From positions 434,001 through 498,000 of the forward strand of contig CANLZL010000002.1 of the NCBI GenBank assembly GCA_947495575.1: a DNA stretch of 64,000 bases, read 5' to 3'. The notes below the pieces were generated by a model. That model made no database searches and was not told where the DNA came from. It saw only the letters and a program-made list of their open reading frames with translations. Source of the DNA: an uncultured Nioella sp. (GTDB taxonomy: Bacteria > Pseudomonadota > Alphaproteobacteria > Rhodobacterales > Rhodobacteraceae). This document shows, piece after piece, positions 19,362 through 27,147 of this stretch (position 1 is its first letter; every line of letters starts with the position of its first letter). Both the position numbers and the translations under genes were made by a program.

Positions 19362-19970
19362 ATGCCCAATAAATCATCGCAGGCCTTTCGCACCATTCGT
19401 GAGGTTGCAGATTGGTTGGGGGTCGAGGCCCATGTTCTGCGGTTCTGGGAAAGCAAATTTACGCAAATCAAGCCAGTAAAGCGCGCCGGTGGGCGCCGCT
19501 ATTATCGCCCGGCTGACATGCAGCTGATTGGCGGGATCAAGGTTTTGCTTCACGAACAGGGCCTGACGATTCGAGGTGTGCAAAAGATGTTGCGCGAGGA
19601 TGGTGTGCCTCATGTTGCCGGTCTGTCGCCGTCCTTGGACGCTGCGCCTGCCGAACCTGTCATGCCCGCACCAGCGGCGGTTGAGGCAACACCACAGCCC
19701 GTCGAAATTGAAGATGCTGAAATTGTTGAAACAATTGCGGCCGAACCGGACACGGCAACACTTTCCCAAGACGAAACACCGGTGCTCACACCGGTCGAGT
19801 TACAGGATATACCAGCCGCCGAATTTGCCCCGATGACTGCGATCCGGGATCTACTTTCGCAATCGTCCTCTTTTTCGGAAGAACAAGCCACGGCCCTGGC
19901 CCCCTTGTTGGATCGCTTGCAGGCTTTGGCCAAACGGCTGGGTTCCAAGGGCCAGACATCGGCCCATTGA
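19362..19970 (+). CDS. MerR-family transcriptional regulator
   Basis: A 202-residue protein with an N-terminal MerR winged helix ([20 protein letters not shown], then [20 protein letters not shown]) covering residues 8-80. A long Pro/Ala/Glu-rich linker (about 90-150) and a short C-terminal helical segment ([15 protein letters not shown]) follow. It lacks the Cys ligands of metal-sensing MerR proteins and has no obvious ligand domain. This type, encoded directly after ihfA, is conserved in alphaproteobacteria but its targets are unknown to me. It lies 6 bp after ihfA with AAAGGAT as ribosome binding site, so it is co-transcribed with ihfA. Confidence 0.9.
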   Translation: MPNKSSQAFRTIREVADWLGVEAHVLRFWESKFTQIKPVKRAGGRRYYRPADMQLIGGIKVLLHEQGLTIRGVQKMLREDGVPHVAGLSPSLDAAPAEPVMPAPAAVEATPQPVEIEDAEIVETIAAEPDTATLSQDETPVLTPVELQDIPAAEFAPMTAIRDLLSQSSSFSEEQATALAPLLDRLQALAKRLGSKGQTSAH

Positions 19971-20047
19971 ACTTTTCGCATCGTGGCTGCTTTTCCCCCT
20001 CTTTCACGCTTGCGCCCCGGCGGAAAATCGGTAGAACAGCCGAACGT

Positions 20048-20124
20048 CGGGCTATGGCGCAGCCTGGTAGCGCGTCCGTCTGGGGGACGGAAGGTCGCAG
20101 GTTCGAGTCCTGCTAGCCCGACCA
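20048..20124 (+). tRNA. tRNA-Pro (anticodon GGG)
   Basis: A 77-nt cloverleaf with genome-encoded CCA. The acceptor stem is CGGGCTA (20048-20054) / TAGCCCG (20114-20120) then A-CCA. The D arm is GCGC...GCGC, the anticodon stem TCCGT/ACGGA encloses the loop CTGGGGG (anticodon GGG), and the T arm is GCAGG-TTCGAGT-CCTGC. A terminator begins 6 bp downstream. Confidence 0.97.
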
Positions 20125-20129
20125 ACTCT

Positions 20130-20164
20130 AAAACCGCTCCTGCCCCTAAGGGCGGAGCGGTTTT
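20130..20164 (+). terminator. Terminator after tRNA-Pro
   Basis: Inverted repeat AAAACCGCTCC (20130-20140) / GGAGCGGTTTT (20154-20164), 13-nt loop, ending in TTTT. It lies just upstream of the dCTP deaminase ribosome binding site. Confidence 0.85.
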
Positions 20165-20182
20165 GTGCATCCGGAGGGTACG

Positions 20183-21262
20183 ATGAGCGAAGACAACATG
20201 CAGCCCGGCGTCCTGCCCGATCATGCCATCGAAGCCATGGCCGAACGCGGCGAAATTCGCCCCGACTCTCCCTTTGCAGAAACGCAAGTGCAGCCCGCCA
20301 GCCTTGATTTGCGGCTTGGCAAAACCGCTTACCGTGTCCGGGCGAGCTTCTTGGCAGGTGACACGGCGACCGTGGCCGAAAGGCTGGAAGAATTCACCAT
20401 GCACAAGGTCGACCTTTCCCACGGGGCCGTGTTGGAAAAGGGGTGCGTCTACGTGGTTCCGCTTATGGAAGCGCTGGCCCTGCCCCACACGATCAACGCC
20501 GTTGCCAATGCCAAAAGCTCGACCGGACGGCTTGATCTTCTGACCAGAACCATCACTGATCGGGGTACGGAATTTGATCGGATACCCCGAGGCTATACCG
20601 GCCCGCTCTACGCCGAGATTTGCCCGCGCAGCTTTTCGGTTCTGGTGCGGCCGGGAATGCGATTGAACCAGATCAGGTTCCGCGAAGGCAAGGCCGTTTT
20701 GACAGATGACGAACTGCGCGCGCGCCATGCGAAAAGCCCGCTGGTGTCCGGCGACGCGGTGATTGGCGAAGGTTTGGGGTTTTCGGTCGACCTCAGACCT
20801 GAAACGGGAAACCTTGTGGGCTATCGTGCCAAGCCGCATACCGGCGTCATCGATCTTGATAATATTGGAGGCTATGAGCCCGCCGATTTCTGGGAGCCAA
20901 TTGAAACCGATCAGGGCCGCATTATCCTTGATCCCGGTGCTTTCTATATTCTGGTAAGCCAGGAAGCTGTGACGATCCCACCCGATTGCGCCGCAGAAAT
21001 GGCGCCTTATCTGGCCATGGTCGGAGAGTTCCGAGTGCACTATGCAGGCTTTTTCGATCCCGGCTTTGGCCATGGTGTGCCCGCGCGCGGCGTCCTTGAA
21101 GTGCGCTGCCACGAGGCCCCTTTCGTGTTGGAGCACGGACAAGTCGTAGGGCGGTTGGTTTACGAGCGCATGGCCTCAGCACCTCGCACGCTCTATGGGG
21201 CCGATCTCGCTTCGAACTATCAGGGGCAGGGCCTGAAATTATCTAAACATTTCAAAATGTAG
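20183..21262 (+). CDS. dcd: 2'-deoxycytidine 5'-triphosphate deaminase, long form
   Basis: A 359-residue protein of the long alphaproteobacterial DCD family, roughly twice the length of E. coli Dcd. dCTP deaminase converts dCTP to dUTP, feeding dTMP synthesis. The N-terminal half has LPDHAIEAMAERGEI and QPASLDLRLG, the substrate-binding start also found in short Dcd; ANAKSSTGRLDLLTRTITD and the aromatic-rich GYTGPLYAEICPRSF follow, and the second half repeats the jelly-roll (AEMAPYLAMVGEFRVHYAGF, GHGVPARGVLEVR). The ATG at 20183 has CGGAGGG upstream. It starts 19 bp after the tRNA terminator. An internal duplication of one dUTPase-fold domain is likely. Confidence 0.9.
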   Translation: MSEDNMQPGVLPDHAIEAMAERGEIRPDSPFAETQVQPASLDLRLGKTAYRVRASFLAGDTATVAERLEEFTMHKVDLSHGAVLEKGCVYVVPLMEALALPHTINAVANAKSSTGRLDLLTRTITDRGTEFDRIPRGYTGPLYAEICPRSFSVLVRPGMRLNQIRFREGKAVLTDDELRARHAKSPLVSGDAVIGEGLGFSVDLRPETGNLVGYRAKPHTGVIDLDNIGGYEPADFWEPIETDQGRIILDPGAFYILVSQEAVTIPPDCAAEMAPYLAMVGEFRVHYAGFFDPGFGHGVPARGVLEVRCHEAPFVLEHGQVVGRLVYERMASAPRTLYGADLASNYQGQGLKLSKHFKM

Positions 21263-21276
21263 CGACCAAATGCGGA

Positions 21277-22476
21277 TCACCGCAGAAGGCTGGAATAATA
21301 CATCAATCCATAGTGGCAAAGGTCATCGGATAACCCGTTCCATAGCGCCGAAAACGCGATAGGATCCAACCGGTTTGCACTGGCAATCTCGTTCAGATTG
21401 GCCCTGCCATTCACATGGCGGAGCAACCCTGCTGACATTCCAGACACCGGAAGCTCAATCCGCTCGCCGTTCAGCATCACCGGCAAAACACCCTTCTCGG
21501 CAATCACTTGCGCCAGTTTAGCCCCTGAAACACCTTTCAAATGGGGCACAGCCTTTGGCGATGGTTTCGCAACTCGACCTGCCGCTTCACCTTGTCTTGC
21601 CGCATAAAGGACATGTGTCTTGATTGTTCCACGCAACTTTTCGGCAATTTCCTTGCGCGACAGATCATCAATCCCGACCAGAATGCGCGGATCCGGCAGC
21701 AGCGGTGACGGATCGTAAACTGGCGCCTGCGGCAGGCCCACAACCTCCAACCCGGCGGCCTCAACACTCTGATAAATCTCCCGGATTGTGTAGGCGCGAT
21801 CCTGACTATGCAGCAACAGATCGTAAAACCCGGCATCACTGGCCTGATGATCCACCAATTGCAAATTGCGTTTGAAGGGATGGGCCTCTGGCAGGCGTTT
21901 GAAGATCGCCTTTGCCTCTTTCAGCCGCTCCTTTGGACCGCCTTGAAGCAATGCGCCAAAAGCCTCTTGCAGCGGATAAACACCGGACCGCCCATAAGGC
22001 GCATAGACCATCAGGCCAAGACCGCCGCCCGGCGCAAGGGCTGCGGCCAATGCATCAAACCCGGCCTGCGGTTCTGGCAAATGATGCAGCACCCCACAGC
22101 AATCAATGTAGTCAAATTGTCCAAATGTTGCAGCGTCCAGCAAAGATCCGGTTTTGAACCGGATGCCCTGCAATCCACGTTTTGTCGCCCGCGCCTCGGC
22201 CACGGCACGCGCGGTCGTGGACAGATCGACATAGGTGATTTCGTAGGCGCGCTTGGCCGAGGTCAGGATCTGCGCCATCTGGATCAGCGCATCGCCAGTG
22301 CCGCCGCCGGCGACCAAGATGCGAATGGGCTGCGTCCAATCACGCGCGCCACCAAACAGAAAATGATCTATTTCAAGCGGATGCGAGGGCGATCCTGTCA
22401 CCAGCCGCTTTGCTTCATCCTTCGGATTGCGCTCCGGATAGGGATAGGCGTCATATTGGTCTTCAATCAGGCTCAT
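21277..22476 (-). CDS. Class I SAM-dependent methyltransferase with extra C-terminal domain
   Basis: A 399-residue protein. Residues 50-165 form a Rossmann methyltransferase: motif I ILVAGGGTGDALIQMA, motif II VDLSTTARAVAEA, the FDYIDCCGVLHHLPEP strand and LAPGGGLGLMVYAPYG. The remaining 230 residues contain a helical region and a C-terminal winged-helix or PqqD-like piece (LLRHVNGRANLNEIASANRL). The substrate is not evident. The ATG overlaps the stop of the upstream DUF3445 gene by 4 nt, so the two are translationally coupled, and a link with N-methyl or amine metabolism is a reasonable inference. It is convergent with dcd. Confidence 0.85.
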   Translation of the reverse strand: MSLIEDQYDAYPYPERNPKDEAKRLVTGSPSHPLEIDHFLFGGARDWTQPIRILVAGGGTGDALIQMAQILTSAKRAYEITYVDLSTTARAVAEARATKRGLQGIRFKTGSLLDAATFGQFDYIDCCGVLHHLPEPQAGFDALAAALAPGGGLGLMVYAPYGRSGVYPLQEAFGALLQGGPKERLKEAKAIFKRLPEAHPFKRNLQLVDHQASDAGFYDLLLHSQDRAYTIREIYQSVEAAGLEVVGLPQAPVYDPSPLLPDPRILVGIDDLSRKEIAEKLRGTIKTHVLYAARQGEAAGRVAKPSPKAVPHLKGVSGAKLAQVIAEKGVLPVMLNGERIELPVSGMSAGLLRHVNGRANLNEIASANRLDPIAFSALWNGLSDDLCHYGLMYYSSLLR

Positions 22477-23276
22477 GTCCCCTGCCCTGCCGTTTCAGCA
22501 AGGTAAGAGTCAAGCCCATCTTGTTGGTCCAACGAAAGCGTAGCCCACAGCACGACCCAAGTGTGAATTGAGAACACGGCCGCCCCCGATTTGGGCAGCT
22601 TCACCATGGATTGCCGCTCGGACCGCAAATAGGAAGTTTCGCCATATCCAAAATGATGCGGCGCGTCCTCGGACCTTGGGTGAAACAAGGATGGATCGCG
22701 ATACCTAAGCGCGTTAGCGCGCCACATGGGCCGATCTGGTTGCAGGTGCGCAAACAACCTCTCCACCCGCCGCGCCATATCTGGCGAATACTCCACAACT
22801 GGCTCGTGAACTCCCGTCAGGGGTCGACCGATTTTTTCGGCCAAGGTCCAACTGGCCGGAAAGCAAAGAACTGCCGCGGTCAACACATGCTCATCTGCGC
22901 CATCGGGCCGTTGCAATATACAGAAATCCTCTTGCACCAGCCGTCCGGCCGTCAGCAACGGATGATCTGCCCGCAAATCAACCGTCACACCATCTGGCCG
23001 CGTCACCTTATCCGCACCCGGACTGTACCCATCGCCCAAATGGGCAAGGAGCAATGCCAGCAGCTCCTCTGCTGCGGCATCTGCAACCGACGGCCCGTGA
23101 AACACCTCCGCGCGACGCTCAAGCAACAATTGATCCCGAAGGGCCATCTGCGCCGCAAACACCTCGTCCTGGATCAGCCATTCCTGCATATCAAGCGGCT
23201 GCAATCCCGGCAGGCGCCGACCGGCAGAGGTCATCCAGGGTGCATCCCGCAATTCTGACTGACAAATCACCTGCAC
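22473..23276 (-). CDS. DUF3445 heme-dependent oxidative N-demethylase-like protein
   Basis: A 267-residue DUF3445 protein. The family includes the heme-dependent oxidative N-demethylase and the DmmA subunit of marine dimethylamine monooxygenase. Typical motifs are LVQEDFCILQRP, LCFPASWTLAEKIGRPLTGV (family FPSRW-type), HEPVVEYSPDMARRVERLF and RSERQSMVKLPKSGAAVFSI near the end. It is a PAS-like fold that binds a c-type-independent heme. The reductase subunits of a DmmABC system are not adjacent, so electron supply is unknown. The start is a GTG at 23276 or another GTG two codons later. It is the first gene of a two-gene unit with the methyltransferase. Confidence 0.8.
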   Translation of the reverse strand: MQVICQSELRDAPWMTSAGRRLPGLQPLDMQEWLIQDEVFAAQMALRDQLLLERRAEVFHGPSVADAAAEELLALLLAHLGDGYSPGADKVTRPDGVTVDLRADHPLLTAGRLVQEDFCILQRPDGADEHVLTAAVLCFPASWTLAEKIGRPLTGVHEPVVEYSPDMARRVERLFAHLQPDRPMWRANALRYRDPSLFHPRSEDAPHHFGYGETSYLRSERQSMVKLPKSGAAVFSIHTWVVLWATLSLDQQDGLDSYLAETAGQGT

Positions 23277-23541
23277 CTAAAAATGCCCTTTCTCCAAAGC
23301 CATGCAAGAAAACCTGATTGGCCTCGGAACAACAAGGGCCAACTTTACGGTGGTTAAGAGGCAGTGCCTGTTATTGCTGGGCGAAACATTTCAGGATTCC
23401 AGGCAAAATCCATCGCTTTGGCCATATCAGATCGCGAAATACCCTTCTCTTCACACGTTCCTACACGCCCCCGTGAGGTGGGTTGCGACTCCCCCGCCTC
23501 AACGCCCATTCTCTAATCAACCAAAAGATCTGGAGACATCC

Positions 23542-24753
23542 ATGCGCACCGAGCGTTTCACCTTTCCCGGCCATTCCGGACACGATCTGGCCGCCCGCCT
23601 CGATATGCCCCAAGGGCCGCACCTGGCGACGGCGTTGATGGCGCATTGCTTTACGTGTGGCAAAGATATCATGGCCTCACGCCGGATCGCGGCGCGTTTG
23701 GCCGGGATGGGCATCGCTGTTTTGCGCTTCGATTTTACCGGCCTTGGCCATTCAAAGGGCGAGTTCGAGAACACATCCTTCACCTCCAACGTTGATGACC
23801 TGATGTCGGCGGCAAAGGCCCTCACCGATCGCGGAATGGCTCCCAGTTTGCTTGTTGGCCATTCGCTTGGCGGTGCGGCAGTGCTGAAAGCCGCAGGCCA
23901 GCTTGACAGCGTCAAAGCCGTTGTCACCATCGGTGCACCCTTTGATCCTGATCACGTCACCCATAACTTTGGCGACTCCGTGGCCCAGATCGAGGCCGAG
24001 GGCGTGGGCGAGGTCAATTTGGGCGGGCGTCCGGTGCGTATCGGCAAGGGGTTCCTTGACGATGTAAGAGCCGAGGCGCTCGGCACCGCAATCTCGGAAA
24101 TGCATAAGGCACTACTTGTCCTACATGCCCCGCGTGACGAAATTGTTGGCATCGAAAACGCCACCCAGATCTTCGTTGCGGCCAAACATCCCAAAAGTTT
24201 CGTCACGCTGGATGATGCCGACCACCTCATCACAAATGGCGAAGATGCTGAATATGCGGCAGAAGTTATCGCGGCCTGGGCCGGGAAATACGTACCTCTG
24301 CGCCCGCCTGCCCCACCCATTGGCGCCCCCGAAGGCGTCACCCGCGTGGTTGAGGCCGATCCACAAGGCTTTCGTCAGGACGTGCAGGTTGGCCCGTTCC
24401 ACCACGCGGTGGCCGATGAGCCTTTGGCTTATGGCGGCACCAATCAGGGCCTCACACCCTATCAATTCGTGGCCGCCGGCCTTGGCGCATGTACCTCAAT
24501 GACCATCCGTATGTATGCCCGCCGAAAGGGTTGGCCGCTGACCGGTGTGGAGGTCGATGTGCTGCATAATAAGGTTCACGCTCAGGATGCGGGCGGCCAG
24601 GGTGCCAAGATCGACAAGTTCAAGCGTTTCATTACGTTGGAAGGGCCACTGGATAACGATCAGCGCGACCGATTGCTGGAAATTGCCAATAGATGCCCCG
24701 TCCACCGCACGCTGGAAAGCGGCGCCGAGGTCGTGACCGAGCTGGCTACCTAA
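23542..24753 (+). CDS. Alpha/beta-hydrolase fused to OsmC-family protein
   Basis: A 403-residue two-domain protein. Residues 1-250 are an alpha/beta hydrolase with nucleophile elbow VGHSLGGAAV, FDFTGLGHSKGEF and a C-terminal ADHLI supplying the His. Residues 270-400 are an OsmC/Ohr-type domain with GACTSMTIRMYARRKGWPL and the second conserved Cys in IANRCPVHRTLESG, the thiol pair that reduces organic hydroperoxides. The fusion suggests hydrolysis of (thio)ester or lipid hydroperoxide and thiol-dependent peroxide reduction in one chain. The ATG at 23542 has CTGGAGAC upstream; the frame is open another 80 codons without family similarity. Confidence 0.92.
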   Translation: MRTERFTFPGHSGHDLAARLDMPQGPHLATALMAHCFTCGKDIMASRRIAARLAGMGIAVLRFDFTGLGHSKGEFENTSFTSNVDDLMSAAKALTDRGMAPSLLVGHSLGGAAVLKAAGQLDSVKAVVTIGAPFDPDHVTHNFGDSVAQIEAEGVGEVNLGGRPVRIGKGFLDDVRAEALGTAISEMHKALLVLHAPRDEIVGIENATQIFVAAKHPKSFVTLDDADHLITNGEDAEYAAEVIAAWAGKYVPLRPPAPPIGAPEGVTRVVEADPQGFRQDVQVGPFHHAVADEPLAYGGTNQGLTPYQFVAAGLGACTSMTIRMYARRKGWPLTGVEVDVLHNKVHAQDAGGQGAKIDKFKRFITLEGPLDNDQRDRLLEIANRCPVHRTLESGAEVVTELAT

Positions 24754-24850
24754 GTCGCAAAACGTCGATTGTTCCGGAGTTTTACTCGTCGGCTCCATCT
24801 AGCAGAATGGGATCTCAAAGCTGCGCCGAAAAAGGCGCGGGTGCACTTCC

Positions 24851-25312
24851 TCAAAGGGGCAGCATCGTGGTGGACTTAATCTCTTCCATGCTAAGCAACG
24901 CCGTTACGTTGTAGATCCGCACTTCGCCAATCAAGGCTTGATAAAACTCGTCATAGGCCCGCGCATTTGCAACCCGCACTTTCAGGATATAGTCGATATC
25001 GCCGGCCAGCCGATGCGCTTCCATCACCTCAGGTCGCGCTTTTAGCGTGGCCAAGAATTTCTGTTGCCAGTCTGCCTCATGCTCCGACGTTCGAATAAGC
25101 ACGAAAAAACAAGCCTCTAGACCAAGTGCGTCGGCATCCAAAACCACGGTCTGCTGACCAATAATGCCAGCCTCCCGCATTTTGCGAATGCGGCTCCAGA
25201 CCGGGGTCTTCGAGGACCCCACTTTCTTGGCAATTTCATCCAAGGATTGGCTGGCATCTTCTTGCAGCACCCCGAGGATCTTCCGATCCAGAGCATCTAT
25301 TTGGACGGACAT
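24851..25312 (-). CDS. Lrp/AsnC-family regulator of the sulfite operon (predicted)
   Basis: A 153-residue Lrp/AsnC protein: helix-turn-helix at residues 8-50 (ALDRKILGVLQEDASQSLDE, then SSKTPVWSRIRKMREAGII) and a C-terminal RAM effector/oligomerisation domain (VMEAHRLAGDIDYILKVRV, IYNVTALLSMEEIKSTTMLP). It is divergent from cysG across a 142-bp gap that contains a near-perfect palindrome, so control of the sulfite operon is a likely role; the effector is unknown. The ATG at 25312 follows AAAGGAA. It is not closely similar to the second Lrp protein of the window (40259-40699). Confidence 0.9.
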   Translation of the reverse strand: MSVQIDALDRKILGVLQEDASQSLDEIAKKVGSSKTPVWSRIRKMREAGIIGQQTVVLDADALGLEACFFVLIRTSEHEADWQQKFLATLKARPEVMEAHRLAGDIDYILKVRVANARAYDEFYQALIGEVRIYNVTALLSMEEIKSTTMLPL

Positions 25313-25405
25313 TTGCCATTCCTTTCGGTTTTAGGACAACGCGTTCCCCAAGGCAATATTCATAAAACAAATGTTCTTATTCGCAAGCCCATATAGCCAG
25401 ATATC

Positions 25406-25418
25406 AGGAAAATTTCCT
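25406..25418. promoter_or_regulatory. Palindrome AGGAAAATTTCCT upstream of cysG, candidate operator
   Basis: AGGAAA-A-TTTCCT (6+1+6) lies 36-48 bp before the cysG ATG, overlapping where the -10/-35 elements should be, in the gap divergent with the AsnC-type gene. Lrp-family sites are usually AT-rich palindromes. Function is inferred. Confidence 0.45.
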
Positions 25419-25454
25419 ATATTGGGACCTGAAACAGACTGGAAACTGATCACG

Positions 25455-26855
25455 ATGAAACATTTTCCCATCTTTATGGCTCTGGAAGGACGCCGGGTTG
25501 TGCTGTCAGGCGGCGGCGACGCAGCCTTGGCAAAACTGCGCCTCCTGCTCAAGACAGAGGCCCGGATCGAAGTCTATTCCAGTTCACCCGCCAAAGAAAT
25601 CGAGGCTTGGGCTGCTGAGGGCCAGCTATTTTTGACACGCCGCGCCCTGATCGCAGGTGATACATCCGGCGCAGCATTGTTTTATGCCGCCGACGAAGAT
25701 GATGCCGAAGATGCCCGAACATCCGCCCTTGCCCGTTCAGAAGGTGTGCTGGCCAATATCGTCGACAACCTTGCCGACAGCCAATTCATAACTCCGGCCA
25801 TTGTCGACCGCGATCCAGTGACGGTTGCCATCGGCACCGAAGGCGCCGCGCCGGTTCTGGCCCGGGCCATCAAGCGCGATCTGGAAGAAATGCTGCCTGT
25901 CACGCTTGGCCGTCTCGCCCGCATCGGAAAAGCCTTCCGTGGCGCAGTTGAGGCCCTGCCCTTCGGCCGCAAACGTCGTGATTTCTGGGCCGAGTATTAT
26001 TTCGACAAGGGCCCCCGTGCCCTGGCCGAGGGCGGTGAAACCGCTGTGGAGGACGGGCTGCGTCACCTTCTGGCCGAACATCTGACTGCCAAGCCGCGCG
26101 AAGGCCATGTCGCGCTTGTAGGCGCTGGCCCCGGCGATCCTGAGCTGCTGACCCTTAAGGCCCGCAAAGCGCTGGATGAGGCCGATGTCATCATCCATGA
26201 CCGTCTGGTCGCGCCAGAAATTCTGGAACTGGCGCGCCGTGAGGCAACCCTTCTGGATGTTGGAAAACAGGGCTTTGGTCGCCACACACCTCAGGAAGAG
26301 ATTGCACGCCTGATGGTCGAGCACGCGGCGAAGGGCTTGCAGATTGTGCGGCTGAAGTCAGGTGATCCGGTGATCTATGGCCGCCTGGACGAAGAGATCG
26401 ACGCGCTGGACGCGGCTGGCATCAGCTGGTCGATTGTACCCGGCATTACCTCTGCCTCTGCGGCTGCCGCCGGTATCGGTCAGAGCCTGACCAAACGTGG
26501 CCGCAACTCAGCCCTGCGGGTTCTGACTGGCCATGATACGGCAGGGTTTGCAGAGCAGGATTGGGCCGCACTGGCCAAGCCCGGAACAGTCGCTGCCATC
26601 TACATGGCCAAGAAAGGCGCGCGGTTCCTGCAAGGTCGGCTGCTGATGCATGGCGCCCCGGCCTCGACCCCTGTCACCATCATCGAAAACGCGTCACGGC
26701 CTGACCAGCGCACCGTTGCCGCCACTCTGGTAACGCTGTCCTCTGATCTCGACACCGCCGATCTAAACGGCCCCGCCATCCTTCTTTACGGTCTCGCACC
26801 CCGCGCGGCCGAAGCCCAAATTGCACAACAGCCGGAGCTTGCACATGCCCCGTGA
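25455..26855 (+). CDS. cysG: Siroheme synthase CysG (dehydrogenase/ferrochelatase + uroporphyrinogen methyltransferase)
   Basis: A 466-residue fusion. Residues 1-205 are the precorrin-2 dehydrogenase/sirohydrochlorin ferrochelatase half: FPIFMALEGRRVVLSGGGD is the NAD-binding start. Residues 215-455 are the SAM-dependent uroporphyrinogen-III C-methyltransferase, with GHVALVGAGPGDPELLTLKA, VRLKSGDPVIYGR and VPGITSASAAAAG. Together they turn uroporphyrinogen III into siroheme, the cofactor of the sulfite reductase encoded two genes downstream. The ATG at 25455 is the family start. The next gene overlaps the end by 11 nt, so this is the first gene of a tightly packed operon. Confidence 0.97.
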   Translation: MKHFPIFMALEGRRVVLSGGGDAALAKLRLLLKTEARIEVYSSSPAKEIEAWAAEGQLFLTRRALIAGDTSGAALFYAADEDDAEDARTSALARSEGVLANIVDNLADSQFITPAIVDRDPVTVAIGTEGAAPVLARAIKRDLEEMLPVTLGRLARIGKAFRGAVEALPFGRKRRDFWAEYYFDKGPRALAEGGETAVEDGLRHLLAEHLTAKPREGHVALVGAGPGDPELLTLKARKALDEADVIIHDRLVAPEILELARREATLLDVGKQGFGRHTPQEEIARLMVEHAAKGLQIVRLKSGDPVIYGRLDEEIDALDAAGISWSIVPGITSASAAAAGIGQSLTKRGRNSALRVLTGHDTAGFAEQDWAALAKPGTVAAIYMAKKGARFLQGRLLMHGAPASTPVTIIENASRPDQRTVAATLVTLSSDLDTADLNGPAILLYGLAPRAAEAQIAQQPELAHAP

Positions 26856-27144
26856 ATTCACGCCCAAAGTCATCACCGCCAATCACTTACTCGAAGGCGA
26901 CGTTGTCTATCTCACCGCCGACGACACATGGGCACGTAGCCTGATCGAGGCGGAACTTATCGAAGATGAAGCTGTTGCCCAGTTGCGTCTGCTGGAGGCC
27001 GAAAAGCAGGTCGACACCGTGGTTGGCGTCTATCTGGCCGATGCCAAAGCCGGGCCCAACGGCCCCGAACCCACCCATTTCCGTGAGGCGTTCCGCATGC
27101 GCGGCCCCTCGAACTACGCCCATGGCAAACAAGTGGAGCTCTGA
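26845..27144 (+). CDS. DUF2849 protein of the sulfite-reduction operon
   Basis: A 99-residue DUF2849 protein, small and acidic, starting MPREFTPKVITANHLLEGDV and containing VVYLTADDTWARSLIEAELI. No catalytic motif or membrane segment is visible. The family is known to me only from cysG-cysI operons of alphaproteobacteria, which suggests an accessory role in siroheme insertion or sulfite reductase assembly; this is guilt by association. It overlaps cysG by 11 nt and cysI starts 3 bp after its stop. Confidence 0.88.
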   Translation: MPREFTPKVITANHLLEGDVVYLTADDTWARSLIEAELIEDEAVAQLRLLEAEKQVDTVVGVYLADAKAGPNGPEPTHFREAFRMRGPSNYAHGKQVEL

Positions 27145-27147
27145 TCC

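Noticed and set aside
19610-21142. A 510-codon open frame on the minus strand
   Set aside because: It runs antisense through merR, the tRNA-Pro gene, its terminator and dcd. No family resemblance is seen, and an ORF across a tRNA is not credible. GC-rich antisense frames are expected here.
23302-23541. An 80-codon N-terminal extension of the hydrolase-OsmC gene
   Set aside because: It has no family resemblance, whereas the ATG at 23542 has a good ribosome binding site and the family start.
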